The notes: generated by a model from the sequence alone, not told the origin. Counted from the stretch's first letter, positions 8,439 to 16,856 are shown. The stretch is DNA of 64,000 bases from Pseudomonas lactis (GCF_001439845.1 NZ_JYLO01000011.1:266839-330838); one strand, 5' to 3'. Program-made: numbers and translations.

Positions 8439-9284
8439 TTAGCACCAGAAGTAAAACGGTTCACCGGGTGTATAGCCGATAAACGACTGCATGCTGACGC
8501 GTTTTCCCGAATCGAACCCGCAGATGGCGTGGGGGCGGCGGGTATTGATCAGCACCAGTTCGTTCTGGCGTGGGCGGATGCGCAGCGGTTTTTGTAAGCA
8601 CTGTTCGGGCAGTTGGGCACCCTCGAAGCGCTGGACTTGGTCATAGCTAAAGGCTTGGGTATCCCAAATGATTAACTCGCCTCCCGCAGGCGGCGTTTGA
8701 AGATAGATATTGGCGCTGAATTGATGCTGCAACTCAGCGATTGAGCGGGGCAGGCAATCCACATGGGGCACCGTTTCCGAGAGGTGCGCCGTCTCCGGGA
8801 ACATGACGCGTATGATCCCGCAAAACATTGGTTGGCCCTGGAACGCAGCGGCTGTTGCACCTTGCGGCCAGAGCGCCTGGAACTGTTCCATCAGCTGTTG
8901 AATGGGCGGCTTTTGCGGCGCACAGAGGCTGTCGATAAGGCCGCGCATACGGGCGGCGTCTGCATAATATTTTTCTTGGGCATCACTGCCGGCGGCCTTG
9001 CCGTACGTGGAGTTGAACGGGGTGCCCCAGCGATGCACACCATAGAAGTGCTGAACCACGCGCCCCTCTTCGTAGGTTTCATGGCCGTAGTGTTCCAGGG
9101 TGGCGGTGCCGTCGATAGCCTGAATCAACCGTGCGCTGGTGTTCGCGCTGGCAAATTCAGGTACTCGAATGGCGAGCACTTCACCACTGATGAGTTTTTT
9201 CAAACTGGCAGTGTTGAGGTGTTCAAGTTCCAGGATTTTTGTGGGTGTGGAAAGAGTCGGTTTTGTCGCGACATGGTCCGTCAT
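8439..9284 (-). CDS. 2-oxoglutarate/Fe(II)-dependent oxygenase
   Basis: A 281-aa cytosolic protein with a 2OG-Fe(II) facial triad: HVD (His174, Asp176) and a distal His252 in RRPHAICG, with Arg262 in GKRVSMQSF placed to bind 2-oxoglutarate. Such enzymes use O2 and 2OG to hydroxylate, desaturate, halogenate or demethylate a substrate. Asp at the metal site argues against a halogenase of the SyrB2 type. GGAG lies about 8 nt before the ATG at 9284. It is first in a likely two-gene operon with the amino acid decarboxylase, suggesting a shared pathway that makes or degrades a modified amine. I do not recognise the exact subfamily or substrate. Confidence 0.75.
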   Translation of the reverse strand: MTDHVATKPTLSTPTKILELEHLNTASLKKLISGEVLAIRVPEFASANTSARLIQAIDGTATLEHYGHETYEEGRVVQHFYGVHRWGTPFNSTYGKAAGSDAQEKYYADAARMRGLIDSLCAPQKPPIQQLMEQFQALWPQGATAAAFQGQPMFCGIIRVMFPETAHLSETVPHVDCLPRSIAELQHQFSANIYLQTPPAGGELIIWDTQAFSYDQVQRFEGAQLPEQCLQKPLRIRPRQNELVLINTRRPHAICGFDSGKRVSMQSFIGYTPGEPFYFWC

Positions 9285-9398
9285 GCAGTGAAGCTCCCTT
9301 TAAAGCTTTATCCGTACGCCTTTTGTATTACGCAGGGCGTGCGCACTAAATTAGCTTTAAAGGGCAGAGGGGAAACCGCGGGGGCATTTTCGGCAGGC

Positions 9399-9431
9399 AA
9401 AAAAAAGCGGCTGCCCATTCGGGGCAGCCGC
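9399..9431 (-). terminator. Rho-independent terminator of gcd
   Basis: A 10-bp GC-rich perfect stem (GCGGCTGCCC / GGGCAGCCGC) with a 5-nt loop is followed on the minus strand by eight T residues. It lies 21 bp past the gcd stop codon. Confidence 0.9.
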
Positions 9432-9452
9432 CTTTTCTACCGCCAGTGCTAC

Positions 9453-11870
9453 TTAATCTGGCAGTTTGAACGCCATTACATAATCACCCTGCTTGGTCCC
9501 CAGGGAACCGTGACCGCCCGCCATGACCAGCACGTACTGTTTGCCGTCCTTGCCGGTGTAGGTCATCGGGGTGGTTTGCGCGCCTGCAGGCAGGCGGCCT
9601 TCCCACAGTTGCTTGCCGTTTTTCACGTCATAGGCACGCAGGTACTGATCCAGGGTGCCGCTGAGGAACGCGACGCCACCAGCGGTGGTGAACGTACCGC
9701 CCAGGCTAGGCACGCCCATGGTCAGCGGGATTGGAACCGGCGAGCTGTCACGCACGGTGCCGTTCTTGTGCATCCAGATGGTCTGGTGGTTGGTCAGGTC
9801 GACCGCCGCCACGTAGCCCCAGGCCGGTGCCTGGCATGGCAGGCCCATCGGCGACAGCAGCGCTTCAAGGATCACACCATACGGCGCGCCTTTGTTTGGC
9901 TGCACGCCCTCGGTTTCGCTGACGCGTGGGCCTTGCTTGGCGATGTCGGCGGCCGGGATCAGCTTGGATTTGAACGCCATGTAGCTTGGGTTCACGAAGG
10001 CGATCTGGCGCACCGGGTCAACCGAGATGCCGCCCCAGTCGAACACGCCGAAGTTGCCTGGGTACACGATCGAACCTTGCAGCGACGGCGGCGTGAACGG
10101 GCCGTCGTAGCGCATGGATTTGAAGTCGATCCGGCACAGCATCTGGTCGAACGGTGTCACGCCCCACATGTCGCGTTCTTTCAACGGCGGCGGCATGAAG
10201 TTCAGGTCGGACTTGGGTTGGGTAGGGGAGGTGCGGTCGCCCGCGACTGCGCCCTGTGGCACCGGGATTTCATTGACCGGCACCACGGGCTGGCCAGTGG
10301 CACGGTCCAGCACGTAGATGCTGCCTTGCTTGGTCGACGCCATCACGGCCTGCTTCACGCCCGCAGCGGTCTTGATGTCGATCAGCGAAGGCTGGCCGCC
10401 CACGTCCATGTCCCACAGGTCATGGTGGGTGAACTGGAAGGTCCACTTCACGTGGCCGGTGTCGATGTCCAGAGCGGTCAGGCCAGCGGCGTACTTCTCG
10501 GACTCATCGGTACGGTCGCCGCCGTACTGGTCGGGCATCTGGTTGCCCATCGGCAGGTAGAGCATGCCGAGTTTTTCATCCACGGCGAACATGGACCACA
10601 TGTTCGGCGAGTTGCGGGTGTAGGTCTTGCCTTCGGCCAACGGTGTGGTGTCGTCCGGGTTGCCGCTGTCCCAGTTCCACACCAGCTTGCCGGTGTGCAC
10701 GTCGAACGCACGGATCACGCCGCTTGGCTCGTCGATGGAAACGTTATCGGTCACGTGACCGCCGATCACGACCAGGTTCTTGGTCACGGCCGGTGGCGAC
10801 GTGGAGTAGTAACCGCCTGGGGCGAAGCTGCCGATGTTGGCACGCAGGTCGACCTGGCCTTTGTCACCGAAGTCTTCGCACATCTTGCCGGTGTCGGCGT
10901 TCAGGGCGATCAGACGGGTGTCGGCGGTCGGCACGAAGATGCGTTTGGGGCAGGCGTTCGGTGCGGCGGCCGGGCTGGCAGTGCCAGTCGGGCTTTGCTC
11001 GGAAGCGTAGGCAGCGTCATCGTGGTACGACACGCCACGGCAGGTCATGTGCGCCCAACCTTTGAAGCTCTCAGCACCCTGGGTGGTGATCTTCGGGTCG
11101 AAACGCCAGATTTCCTTGCCGGTATCCGGGTCCAGGGCAATCACTTGGCTGTGCGGTGTGCACACGTAGAGCATGCCATTGACTTTCAGCGGGGTGTTTT
11201 CCGCGGTGGTTTCACCGGGGTCGCCTGGGCCAGGGATGTCGCCAGTGCGATAGGTCCACGCCGGCACCAGCTTGTGGGCGTTTTCCGGGGTGATCTGTGC
11301 CAGTGGCGAGTAACGGTCACCGAAGGCCGAACGGCCATAGGAATTCCAGTCGCCATCGGCCTGGGTGGGCGCAGCGCTGGCCATGCCCGGTACCGCGTCG
11401 CGGTCCAGTTGGCCGGTCTTGACCATTTCACCTGGGTTGGTGAATTGGCTGGCCAGTGCGGTAGCGCCCGCCAGCACCACGGCCACGCTCAGCGCGCCAG
11501 TGCCCAGCGGGGCCGCTTGGCCACGCAGCAACGGACGTCGAAACCACGGCAGCAGCATGACGATGCCCAAGGCGAACAGCAGGGCCAGGCGCGGTACCAG
11601 TTGCCACCAGTCCAGGCCGACTTCCCACAGTGCCCACACGGTGCTGGCGAACAACACCAGTGCGTACAAGCCCAGCGCAGCGCGGCGGGTAGCCAGCAGC
11701 AACACGCCGGTCAGGGTGATGCCGATACCGGCGAGCAGGTAGTACAGCGACCCGCCGAGCATGCTCAGCTTGACGCCGCCAGCCAGCAAGGCCAGCCCCA
11801 TGATCAGCAGCAAGACGCCTAGCAGCCTGGGCAACAGGCGGCTTGGGCTTGAAGCACCATCAGTGCTCAT
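9453..11870 (-). CDS. gcd: Membrane-bound PQQ-dependent glucose dehydrogenase
   Basis: An 805-aa quinoprotein that oxidises glucose to gluconolactone in the periplasm and passes electrons to ubiquinone. It is the first step of the direct oxidative pathway, and the resulting gluconic acid solubilises phosphate. The N-terminal ~150 residues hold five membrane helices. The rest is an eight-bladed PQQ propeller beginning around DWNSYGRSAFGDRYSPL and NAHKLVPAWTYRTGD, with later repeats such as WMHKNGTVRDSSPVPIPLT and GGVAFLSGTLDQYLRAYD. Length is normal for the family. GGAG lies 9 nt before the ATG. It is monocistronic, with a strong terminator and its own 505-bp upstream region. No pqq genes are in the window. 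Confidence 0.95.
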   Translation of the reverse strand: MSTDGASSPSRLLPRLLGVLLLIMGLALLAGGVKLSMLGGSLYYLLAGIGITLTGVLLLATRRAALGLYALVLFASTVWALWEVGLDWWQLVPRLALLFALGIVMLLPWFRRPLLRGQAAPLGTGALSVAVVLAGATALASQFTNPGEMVKTGQLDRDAVPGMASAAPTQADGDWNSYGRSAFGDRYSPLAQITPENAHKLVPAWTYRTGDIPGPGDPGETTAENTPLKVNGMLYVCTPHSQVIALDPDTGKEIWRFDPKITTQGAESFKGWAHMTCRGVSYHDDAAYASEQSPTGTASPAAAPNACPKRIFVPTADTRLIALNADTGKMCEDFGDKGQVDLRANIGSFAPGGYYSTSPPAVTKNLVVIGGHVTDNVSIDEPSGVIRAFDVHTGKLVWNWDSGNPDDTTPLAEGKTYTRNSPNMWSMFAVDEKLGMLYLPMGNQMPDQYGGDRTDESEKYAAGLTALDIDTGHVKWTFQFTHHDLWDMDVGGQPSLIDIKTAAGVKQAVMASTKQGSIYVLDRATGQPVVPVNEIPVPQGAVAGDRTSPTQPKSDLNFMPPPLKERDMWGVTPFDQMLCRIDFKSMRYDGPFTPPSLQGSIVYPGNFGVFDWGGISVDPVRQIAFVNPSYMAFKSKLIPAADIAKQGPRVSETEGVQPNKGAPYGVILEALLSPMGLPCQAPAWGYVAAVDLTNHQTIWMHKNGTVRDSSPVPIPLTMGVPSLGGTFTTAGGVAFLSGTLDQYLRAYDVKNGKQLWEGRLPAGAQTTPMTYTGKDGKQYVLVMAGGHGSLGTKQGDYVMAFKLPD

Positions 11871-11970
11871 AGTGTGTTTCTCCGTGACGTTGGAATAATT
11901 ATGTAACCCCGTGCTTCACTGTAGATGACGATTCAGCACGGGCTTGGTTCATCGTTATTTTCGGGTTTTT

Positions 11971-11995
11971 CTGTGGATAACCGGGATATCCACAG
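11971..11995. other. Inverted pair of DnaA-box-like sequences
   Basis: CTGTGGATA (11971-11979) and TATCCACAG (11987-11995) form a perfect 9-bp inverted repeat. TGTGGATAA is a consensus DnaA box on the minus strand, and ATATCCACA on the plus strand differs by one base. It lies about 100 bp upstream of the gcd ATG. Confidence 0.45.
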
Positions 11996-12268
11996 GCGGG
12001 CAACAGAGTCCCTGGCGCAGGTCGGTTTAAGACAGCGCTGTCTTTGCGTGAAGGGAAATTCGGCAAATGGGATCGACCCGGAGGTGAAGCGTTTCAGATT
12101 GTTGCGAAGGATAATGCGGCGGGGCGTTTTGAGAAAGGGTGAATCGCAAGATGCATCATTTCAGTTTTGGTAACAGTGACAGATAGTCGCTGCACAATCA
12201 CGTCGCAGGCATGTCCCCAATGCCGATCGATCAAGCGAACGCAATGCTCAAAGCAACGAAGATCAAAT

Positions 12269-12356
12269 GTGGGAGCTGGCTTGCCTGCGAAGACGTCGGC
12301 CCAGCAAACAGTGATGTTGACTGACCCAACGCTTTCGCGGGCAAGCCCGCTCCCAC
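12269..12356. repeat. REPIN
   Basis: GTGGGAGCTGGCTTGCCTGC at 12269 and an inverted partner ending GGGCAAGCCCGCTCCCAC at 12356, with a spacer of about 45 bp. It lies just downstream of the TonB-receptor stop. Confidence 0.85.
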
Positions 12357-12375
12357 AGGGGATTAGCGGTGATGA

Positions 12376-14394
12376 TTAGAAGGTAGTGCGAACGCCGAAC
12401 TGCACGCTTCTACCTGGCGCCGGCGCGATATCGCGCAGAATCGAGCTGGCATAGCGCACGGTCTGATTGGTCAGGTTTTCACCGTTGACGAAGGCCAGCC
12501 ACTGGCTACCGCCCACATTGAAGCGATACCCCGCGCTGGCGCCGAGGGTGGTGTAGCCGTCGGTGCCGCTTTCGTTATCCGGCACACGCCCTTGGCCTGC
12601 GGCATGTTCCACATCGATACGTGCTTGCCAGCGGTCCAGTTCCCACAGCAGGCCGCTGCTCATGCGCAGGGGCGCGATGCGTGGCAAGGCTTCGCCGGTG
12701 TCCAGGTTGGTGGCGCGGGTGTAATCGCCCGAGAGTTCCAGCGCAAACTTACCGTAGGCGCCTTCACCGAGCTTCCAGTGATCCTGGGCTTCGAAGCCGG
12801 CAAAACGCGCGCGCACGCCAGAATATTCGTACTCGGGAATACCGCCCGCGTCCTCTTCGCCTTCATCGTTCAGGGTACGACCCGTGCCCAACAAGCCGAT
12901 GTAATTGGAGAAGTGGCTGTAGAACACGCCGAAGCTGCCCTTGTGGGTGCCGTTGTCAAAGCGCAGGGCCAGGTCGCTGGACACGGCCTTTTCTTTCTTC
13001 AGGTTGGCATCGCCCAACTCGTAGGTACCGGTGGCAACGTGGGCGCCGTTGGCGTACAGCTCGTAAAAGGTCGGCGCGCGTTCGGTGTAGCCGAGGGTGG
13101 CGGCCAGGGACCAGATCGGCGTGAGGGCGTACACCGCACCAGACGACAGGCTACCGGCGGTGAAGTTACTGCTCTTGTCGGCATTGGCAAAGCGCTCGTT
13201 GCCTTTGGCGTTCGGGTCGACGCTGGTGTGTTCCAGACGTGCGCCTAGGCTGAGTTTGAGGCGCTCGGTGGCTTGCATTTCTTCGAGGATAAACAGTGCG
13301 CCGGCGTTGGTGTCGGTCTGCGGTACGAAGGCTTCTTCGCCCAGGGCCGAGAACTCGTTGCGCGTCACTTGGGCGCCGACCACGCCATCGAATGGGCCTA
13401 TCGGCTGGTGACGAGCTTCCACCCGCGCTTCATAGCCTTTGTTCTTGAAGGTGGTGCCGGTTTCGCCGCCTTCGATTTCTCGGTGTTCGTAGTCGGTGTA
13501 ACCGGCGTCGAGTTTCACCGAGGTAAACGGCCCTTGCAGGTTGCGGATCTCGGACGCAAAGGCGTAGTGGTCCTGTTTCATGCGGATGCGCACATCCTGC
13601 TCGGCGGGTGAGCCGTAGTTACTGTCGTAATTGCTGTAGGACAGCCCCGCATAACCATCATCCCAGGTGTAGGAACCGCCTACCGCACCACCGTCCTGGC
13701 GCCCATTGCTGTTACCCAGGCGCCCGTTTTTGCCGGGGCCGTTTTCGCTCTCCGGTGCATGCCGGCTGCGGGCATAGCCTGGGATTTTAAGGTCGTTGAA
13801 CTCGCGCGCATTGGCATCCAGGTGCAAGGCGAACGTACCGTTGCCGGCTTCCAGCTTGCCTGCGCTGCTGCGGGTGGTGTCGGCACCGCCGTAGCGCAGT
13901 TCACCCGCGCCATGGATGCCTTCAATGGCCTCGGTGGGGATGCGATTGTCGAAGGTATTGACCACACCACCGATGGCGCTGCCGCCGTACAGCAGTGCGG
14001 CCGGGCCCCGCACGATTTCAATGCGGTCAACGTTGATCGGGTCCAGCGGCACCGCGTGGTCGTAGGACAGCGACGAGGCGTCCAGCGCCCCCACACCGTT
14101 GCGCAGGATGCGAATACGGTCGCCGTCCTGGCCACGAATGATCGGGCGGCTGGCCCCTGGGCCAAAGTACGAAGACGATACGCCCGGCTGCTTGTTCAGG
14201 GTTTCACCGAGGCTGCCTTTTTGTTGCAGGGTCAGGTCGTCGCCTTCCAGCACGGTGGTGGGCGAGGCCAGCTGTTCGCTGCCCAGCGGGTTGCCGGTGA
14301 CCACTTGGGGTGGCAGTTCCAGGGCATGGGCCTGGGAGCCGATCAACAGGGCGGCGGCGAGGGGCGACAAGCGCCAGAGAGAAGGCAGCGACAT
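12376..14394 (-). CDS. TonB-dependent outer-membrane receptor, ZnuD-like (zinc uptake)
   Basis: A 672-aa outer-membrane protein. A signal peptide ending SQAHA precedes the plug domain (about 27-150: PQVVTGNPL, RPIIRGQDGDRIRILRNG, IEIVRGPAALLYGGSAIGG) and a 22-strand barrel that ends in phenylalanine (VQFGVRTTF). The plug and the stretch APTFYELYANGAHVATGTYE resemble the ZnuD group, which imports zinc or zinc-loaded ligands. The best support is upstream: a dyad GTTAC-AA-TATAAC at 14429-14441 that fits a Zur operator, 35 bp before the ATG, so expression should rise under zinc starvation. It is transcribed alone. Without the Zur-like site the sequence would only justify a generic TonB receptor. 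Confidence 0.82.
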   Translation of the reverse strand: MSLPSLWRLSPLAAALLIGSQAHALELPPQVVTGNPLGSEQLASPTTVLEGDDLTLQQKGSLGETLNKQPGVSSSYFGPGASRPIIRGQDGDRIRILRNGVGALDASSLSYDHAVPLDPINVDRIEIVRGPAALLYGGSAIGGVVNTFDNRIPTEAIEGIHGAGELRYGGADTTRSSAGKLEAGNGTFALHLDANAREFNDLKIPGYARSRHAPESENGPGKNGRLGNSNGRQDGGAVGGSYTWDDGYAGLSYSNYDSNYGSPAEQDVRIRMKQDHYAFASEIRNLQGPFTSVKLDAGYTDYEHREIEGGETGTTFKNKGYEARVEARHQPIGPFDGVVGAQVTRNEFSALGEEAFVPQTDTNAGALFILEEMQATERLKLSLGARLEHTSVDPNAKGNERFANADKSSNFTAGSLSSGAVYALTPIWSLAATLGYTERAPTFYELYANGAHVATGTYELGDANLKKEKAVSSDLALRFDNGTHKGSFGVFYSHFSNYIGLLGTGRTLNDEGEEDAGGIPEYEYSGVRARFAGFEAQDHWKLGEGAYGKFALELSGDYTRATNLDTGEALPRIAPLRMSSGLLWELDRWQARIDVEHAAGQGRVPDNESGTDGYTTLGASAGYRFNVGGSQWLAFVNGENLTNQTVRYASSILRDIAPAPGRSVQFGVRTTF

Positions 14395-14424
14395 CGGATA
14401 TTCCTAGGCAAAAAGGTTGTTAAG

Positions 14425-14446
14425 TAAAGTTACAATATAACATCTC
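14425..14446. promoter_or_regulatory. Candidate Zur operator between znuD-like and VF530-like genes
   Basis: The core GTTACAATATAAC (14429-14441) is an imperfect palindrome matching the gamma-proteobacterial Zur pattern GTTATANTATAAC with one clear difference. It lies in the AT-rich divergent promoter region. A sister site is found before rpmE2 at 48298. Confidence 0.7.
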
Positions 14447-14564
14447 TTTTTTGCGAAAAAGGGGAACTTTTCCTCGCGGGCTATATTCAATCCGATGCTT
14501 CCACCTGCACGCCCCGTCGGCTAAGGTGCGCGGCTGTGTTTCCTCTTTTTGCAAAAGGCCTGGC

Positions 14565-14798
14565 ATGACCGCGACAAGCAACGACCCGCTCCACGGTGTG
14601 ACCCTGCAACACGTGCTCACCACCCTGGTGGAGCATTACGAGTGGAGCGGCTTGGCCGAGCGCATTGATATCCGCTGCTTCAAGAGTGACCCGAGCATCA
14701 AGTCGAGCCTGACCTTCCTGCGCAAAACCCCGTGGGCGCGGGAAAAGGTCGAAGGTTTGTACGTCAAGCTGATGCGTACCAAGCGCCCCCTGGATTGA
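14565..14798 (+). CDS. VF530/DUF2132 family small protein
   Basis: A 77-aa protein of the VF530 family, small helical proteins reported from structural work to bind DNA. The family core is intact: NDPLHGVTLQHVLTTLVEHY, then RCFKSDPSIKSSLTFLRKTP and WAREKVEGLY. The start at ATG 14565 was preferred over an upstream TTG frame because family similarity begins at DPLHGVTL; the SD is weak (AAAGGCC about 9 nt upstream). It is divergent from the ZnuD-like receptor and could share the Zur-like operator. The membrane protein gene follows after 4 bp, so they are likely cotranscribed. Physiological role unknown. Confidence 0.85.
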   Translation: MTATSNDPLHGVTLQHVLTTLVEHYEWSGLAERIDIRCFKSDPSIKSSLTFLRKTPWAREKVEGLYVKLMRTKRPLD

Positions 14799-14802
14799 AA
14801 GC

Positions 14803-15429
14803 ATGAAGCGCTTTGTCGCGATGGCAGCCTTGGCCGGTTGGGTGGGGTTGGCGATCCAGCAATACCTGATTTTCTATTCGCGCTGGACCAGTGGCGCGAG
14901 CTTGCTGGGCGGCCTGATCAGTTTCTTCAGCTTCTTCACCGTGCTGACCAATACCCTGGTGGTCGTGGTGCTCAGCTACGCGCTGGTCAAGCGCGACTCT
15001 GGCGCCAAGCGGTTTTTCCTCGCGCCTCACATCAGTAGCGCGATAGCGGCGAGCATCGTGCTGGTGAGCCTGGCCTACAACCTGCTGCTGCGGCATCTGT
15101 GGAGCCCGCAAGGCTTTCAATTTATCGCCGATGAATTGCTGCACGACGTCATGCCGTTGCTGTTTGTGGTGTATTGGTGGCGGTGTGTGCCCAAGGGCAC
15201 CTTGCGGTTCAAGCACATTGCCGGCTGGGTGATTTACCCATTGGTGTACTTCGGTTATGTGCTGCTGCGCGGGCATATGCTCGGGCAGTATCAGTACCCG
15301 TTCATGGATGTGGACAGCCTTGGTTATCCACAAGTGTTTTTGAATGCCGCAGGGATTTTGGCAGGGTTCATCGTCATCGCGCTTGCGATCATCGGCCTGG
15401 ACAAGCACCTCAAATCTCCCTCGATCTAA
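14803..15429 (+). CDS. Pr6Pr family membrane protein
   Basis: A 208-aa integral membrane protein with about six helices, resembling the Pr6Pr (FAR-17a/AIG1-like) group. Recognisable stretches are SFFSFFTVLTNTLVVVVLSY (residues about 44-63) and a histidine-containing segment DELLHDVMPLLFVVYWW, followed by YPFMDVDSLGYPQVFLNA. Eukaryotic AIG1/ADTRP relatives hydrolyse fatty-acid esters of hydroxy fatty acids, using Thr and His residues in membrane helices. Whether the bacterial proteins do the same is not known to me. It starts 4 bp after the VF530 gene stop and is followed by a REPIN and a convergent gene. Confidence 0.7.
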   Translation: MKRFVAMAALAGWVGLAIQQYLIFYSRWTSGASLLGGLISFFSFFTVLTNTLVVVVLSYALVKRDSGAKRFFLAPHISSAIAASIVLVSLAYNLLLRHLWSPQGFQFIADELLHDVMPLLFVVYWWRCVPKGTLRFKHIAGWVIYPLVYFGYVLLRGHMLGQYQYPFMDVDSLGYPQVFLNAAGILAGFIVIALAIIGLDKHLKSPSI

Positions 15430-15445
15430 AGTGAGCACCATTAAT

Positions 15446-15530
15446 GTGGGAGCTGGCTTGCCTGCGATAGCATCACCTCGGTGTAACTGATAAACCGAGG
15501 TGTTTGCATCGCAGGCAAGCCAGCTCCCAC
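15446..15530. repeat. REPIN
   Basis: GTGGGAGCTGGCTTGCCTGC at 15446 and its exact inverted partner ending CAAGCCAGCTCCCAC at 15530. The inner spacer is itself palindromic (ACCTCGG / CCGAGGT). It lies between two convergent genes. Confidence 0.9.
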
Positions 15531-15535
15531 CTTAT

Positions 15536-16303
15536 TTATTCTTCCTCGCTGCCCTCGGCACGCCAGTAACCCACGGCCTTGAGGTATTGCTCGTTGACCT
15601 TGTGCGCATCCAGCAGCACCCGCCGCACCTGGCGCGACAGCTTGGTTTCGGTGGCGACGAAGCTGTACAACGTGCCGCTGGGCAGCGTCAGGTTACTCAC
15701 CACATTGAGCAGGTCATCCTGGCCACGCAGCACCCAGATCACCTCGACCTCGGCTGCGCTGTTCAGCGCCTGTTGTTCCGCCGCATCGGCGATTTCAATC
15801 ACCGCCAGCACCTTGCGCCCAGCGGGCAGTTCTTCCAGGCGCCGAGCGATGGCCGGGATCGCCGTTTCATCGCCAATCAGCAGGTAGCTGTCGAAGATAT
15901 CCGGCACGATCATCGAGCCACGTGGCCCGCCGATATACAGGTGCTGGCCGACTTCAACTTGCTCGGCCCAGGTAGACGCAGGGCCATCGCCGTGCAGCAC
16001 GAAGTCGATGTCCAGCTCGCCAATGCTCAGGTCGTAACGCCGTGGTGTGTAGTCACGCATCGCTGGTTGCGGGCCGTCACCCTTGATGTTGAAGGTCGGG
16101 CTTTCCAGCGCCGCCTGCTCTTGGGCGTTCTGCGGGAACAACAGCTTGATGTGGTCGTCGCTGCCCAGGCTGATAAAGCCCGCCAATTCCGGGCCGCCCA
16201 GGGTGACGCGGCGCATGCGCGGGGTGATATCGACCACCCGCAATACTTGCAGGCGGCGGCGTTTGATTTCGTGGGTTACGCGATGAATGATTTGTGTGTT
16301 CAT
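15536..16303 (-). CDS. Siderophore-interacting protein (FAD-dependent ferric reductase, ViuB/YqjH family)
   Basis: A 255-aa cytosolic flavoprotein that reduces ferric-siderophore complexes with NAD(P)H to release iron. The FAD-binding motif RDYTPRRY (83-90) and the pyridine-nucleotide region LLIGDETAIPA (141-151) are present, with a C-terminal KAVGYWRAEG typical of the family. Its ATG overlaps the stop of the upstream PadR-type regulator by 4 bp (16300-16303), so they are translationally coupled. The pairing matches the E. coli yqjH-yqjI regulator/reductase pair, in which YqjI is a metal-responsive repressor. Iron or nickel control here is inference. Confidence 0.88.
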   Translation of the reverse strand: MNTQIIHRVTHEIKRRRLQVLRVVDITPRMRRVTLGGPELAGFISLGSDDHIKLLFPQNAQEQAALESPTFNIKGDGPQPAMRDYTPRRYDLSIGELDIDFVLHGDGPASTWAEQVEVGQHLYIGGPRGSMIVPDIFDSYLLIGDETAIPAIARRLEELPAGRKVLAVIEIADAAEQQALNSAAEVEVIWVLRGQDDLLNVVSNLTLPSGTLYSFVATETKLSRQVRRVLLDAHKVNEQYLKAVGYWRAEGSEEE

Positions 16304-16809
16304 TGGTCTGTCCCGTCGGCAATGGCTTGGGCGGTGCGATTGAGCAGCGCCGCGACACGAATGATTTCTTCCGGGCTCCAGTGCCCGTTGTGCGAATGCA
16401 AGGCGTGGCGCAGGTTGTGCACCGCTTCATGGATTTGCGGTGGGCGGTCGTGGCCACGCAGCGAGCGCTTGCTGACATCCAGGCGCATGCGCACACCGTC
16501 CAGGGCAACGGCTTGCTCGCTTAAGAAGAGACGGCCGGGGTCGGTGATTGTGTAGCGTTTTTTTCCGCCATCGGCGTCGCCGCTGATCAGCTCGCTCTCT
16601 TCAAGAAAGGTCAGGGTGGGGTAGATCACGCCGGGGCTGGGGCTGTAGGCGCCGTCGAACAGGCCCTCGATGCGGCGGATCAGGTCGTAGCCATGGCAAG
16701 GTTGCTCGGCGATCAGTGACAACAGCAGCAGCTTCAGGTCGCCAGGGGCGAACACCCGTGGGCCGCGACCGCCGCGTTTTTCAAACTCGCCGCGATGTTC
16801 GTGTTTCAT
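16300..16809 (-). CDS. PadR-family transcriptional repressor (YqjI-like)
   Basis: A 169-aa PadR protein with an N-terminal winged helix (about 20-100: LKLLLLSLIAEQPCHGYDLI, SPGVIYPTLTFLEE, KKRYTITDPGRLFL) and a C-terminal helical dimerisation part. The first residues are His/charge rich (MKHEHRGEFEKRGGRG) but shorter than the metal-binding extension of E. coli YqjI. It is first in a two-gene operon with the siderophore-interacting reductase. A 14-bp perfect palindrome 34 bp upstream of the ATG is a likely autoregulatory operator. The inducing signal (iron, nickel or other) cannot be read from sequence. Confidence 0.85.
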   Translation of the reverse strand: MKHEHRGEFEKRGGRGPRVFAPGDLKLLLLSLIAEQPCHGYDLIRRIEGLFDGAYSPSPGVIYPTLTFLEESELISGDADGGKKRYTITDPGRLFLSEQAVALDGVRMRLDVSKRSLRGHDRPPQIHEAVHNLRHALHSHNGHWSPEEIIRVAALLNRTAQAIADGTDQ

Positions 16810-16842
16810 GGGCAGGTCCTCTGTGCAGGTTTAGATATAACG

Positions 16843-16856
16843 TAAGATATATCTTA
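16843..16856. promoter_or_regulatory. Palindromic operator upstream of the PadR gene
   Basis: TAAGATATATCTTA is a perfect 14-bp palindrome. It sits in an AT-rich stretch with a related half-site (TTAGATATAA at 16831), where the promoter of the padR-reductase operon should be. Confidence 0.6.

Larger units (their letters stand above)
11871..12375. other. Intergenic region upstream of gcd
   Basis: A 505-bp tract without a credible gene. It holds a hairpin (CCCGTGCT at 11908-11915 and AGCACGGG at 11935-11942) in the gcd leader, an inverted pair of DnaA-box-like sequences (11971-11995), and a REPIN (12269-12356) behind the TonB-receptor gene. The open frame 11925-12173 has no recognisable protein features. 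Confidence 0.7.

Noticed and set aside
8763..11822. A 1019-codon open frame on the plus strand opposite gcd and the oxygenase
   Set aside because: It runs antisense to two clear genes; its translation is rich in His/Gln/Arg/Gly as expected from reading high-GC codons backwards, with no family motif.
11925..12173. An 82-codon frame upstream of gcd
   Set aside because: No SD, crosses the DnaA-box dyad, no similarity recognised.
15316..15340. TTATCCACA (DnaA-box-like) inside the Pr6Pr gene
   Set aside because: Single site within a coding region, expected by chance.
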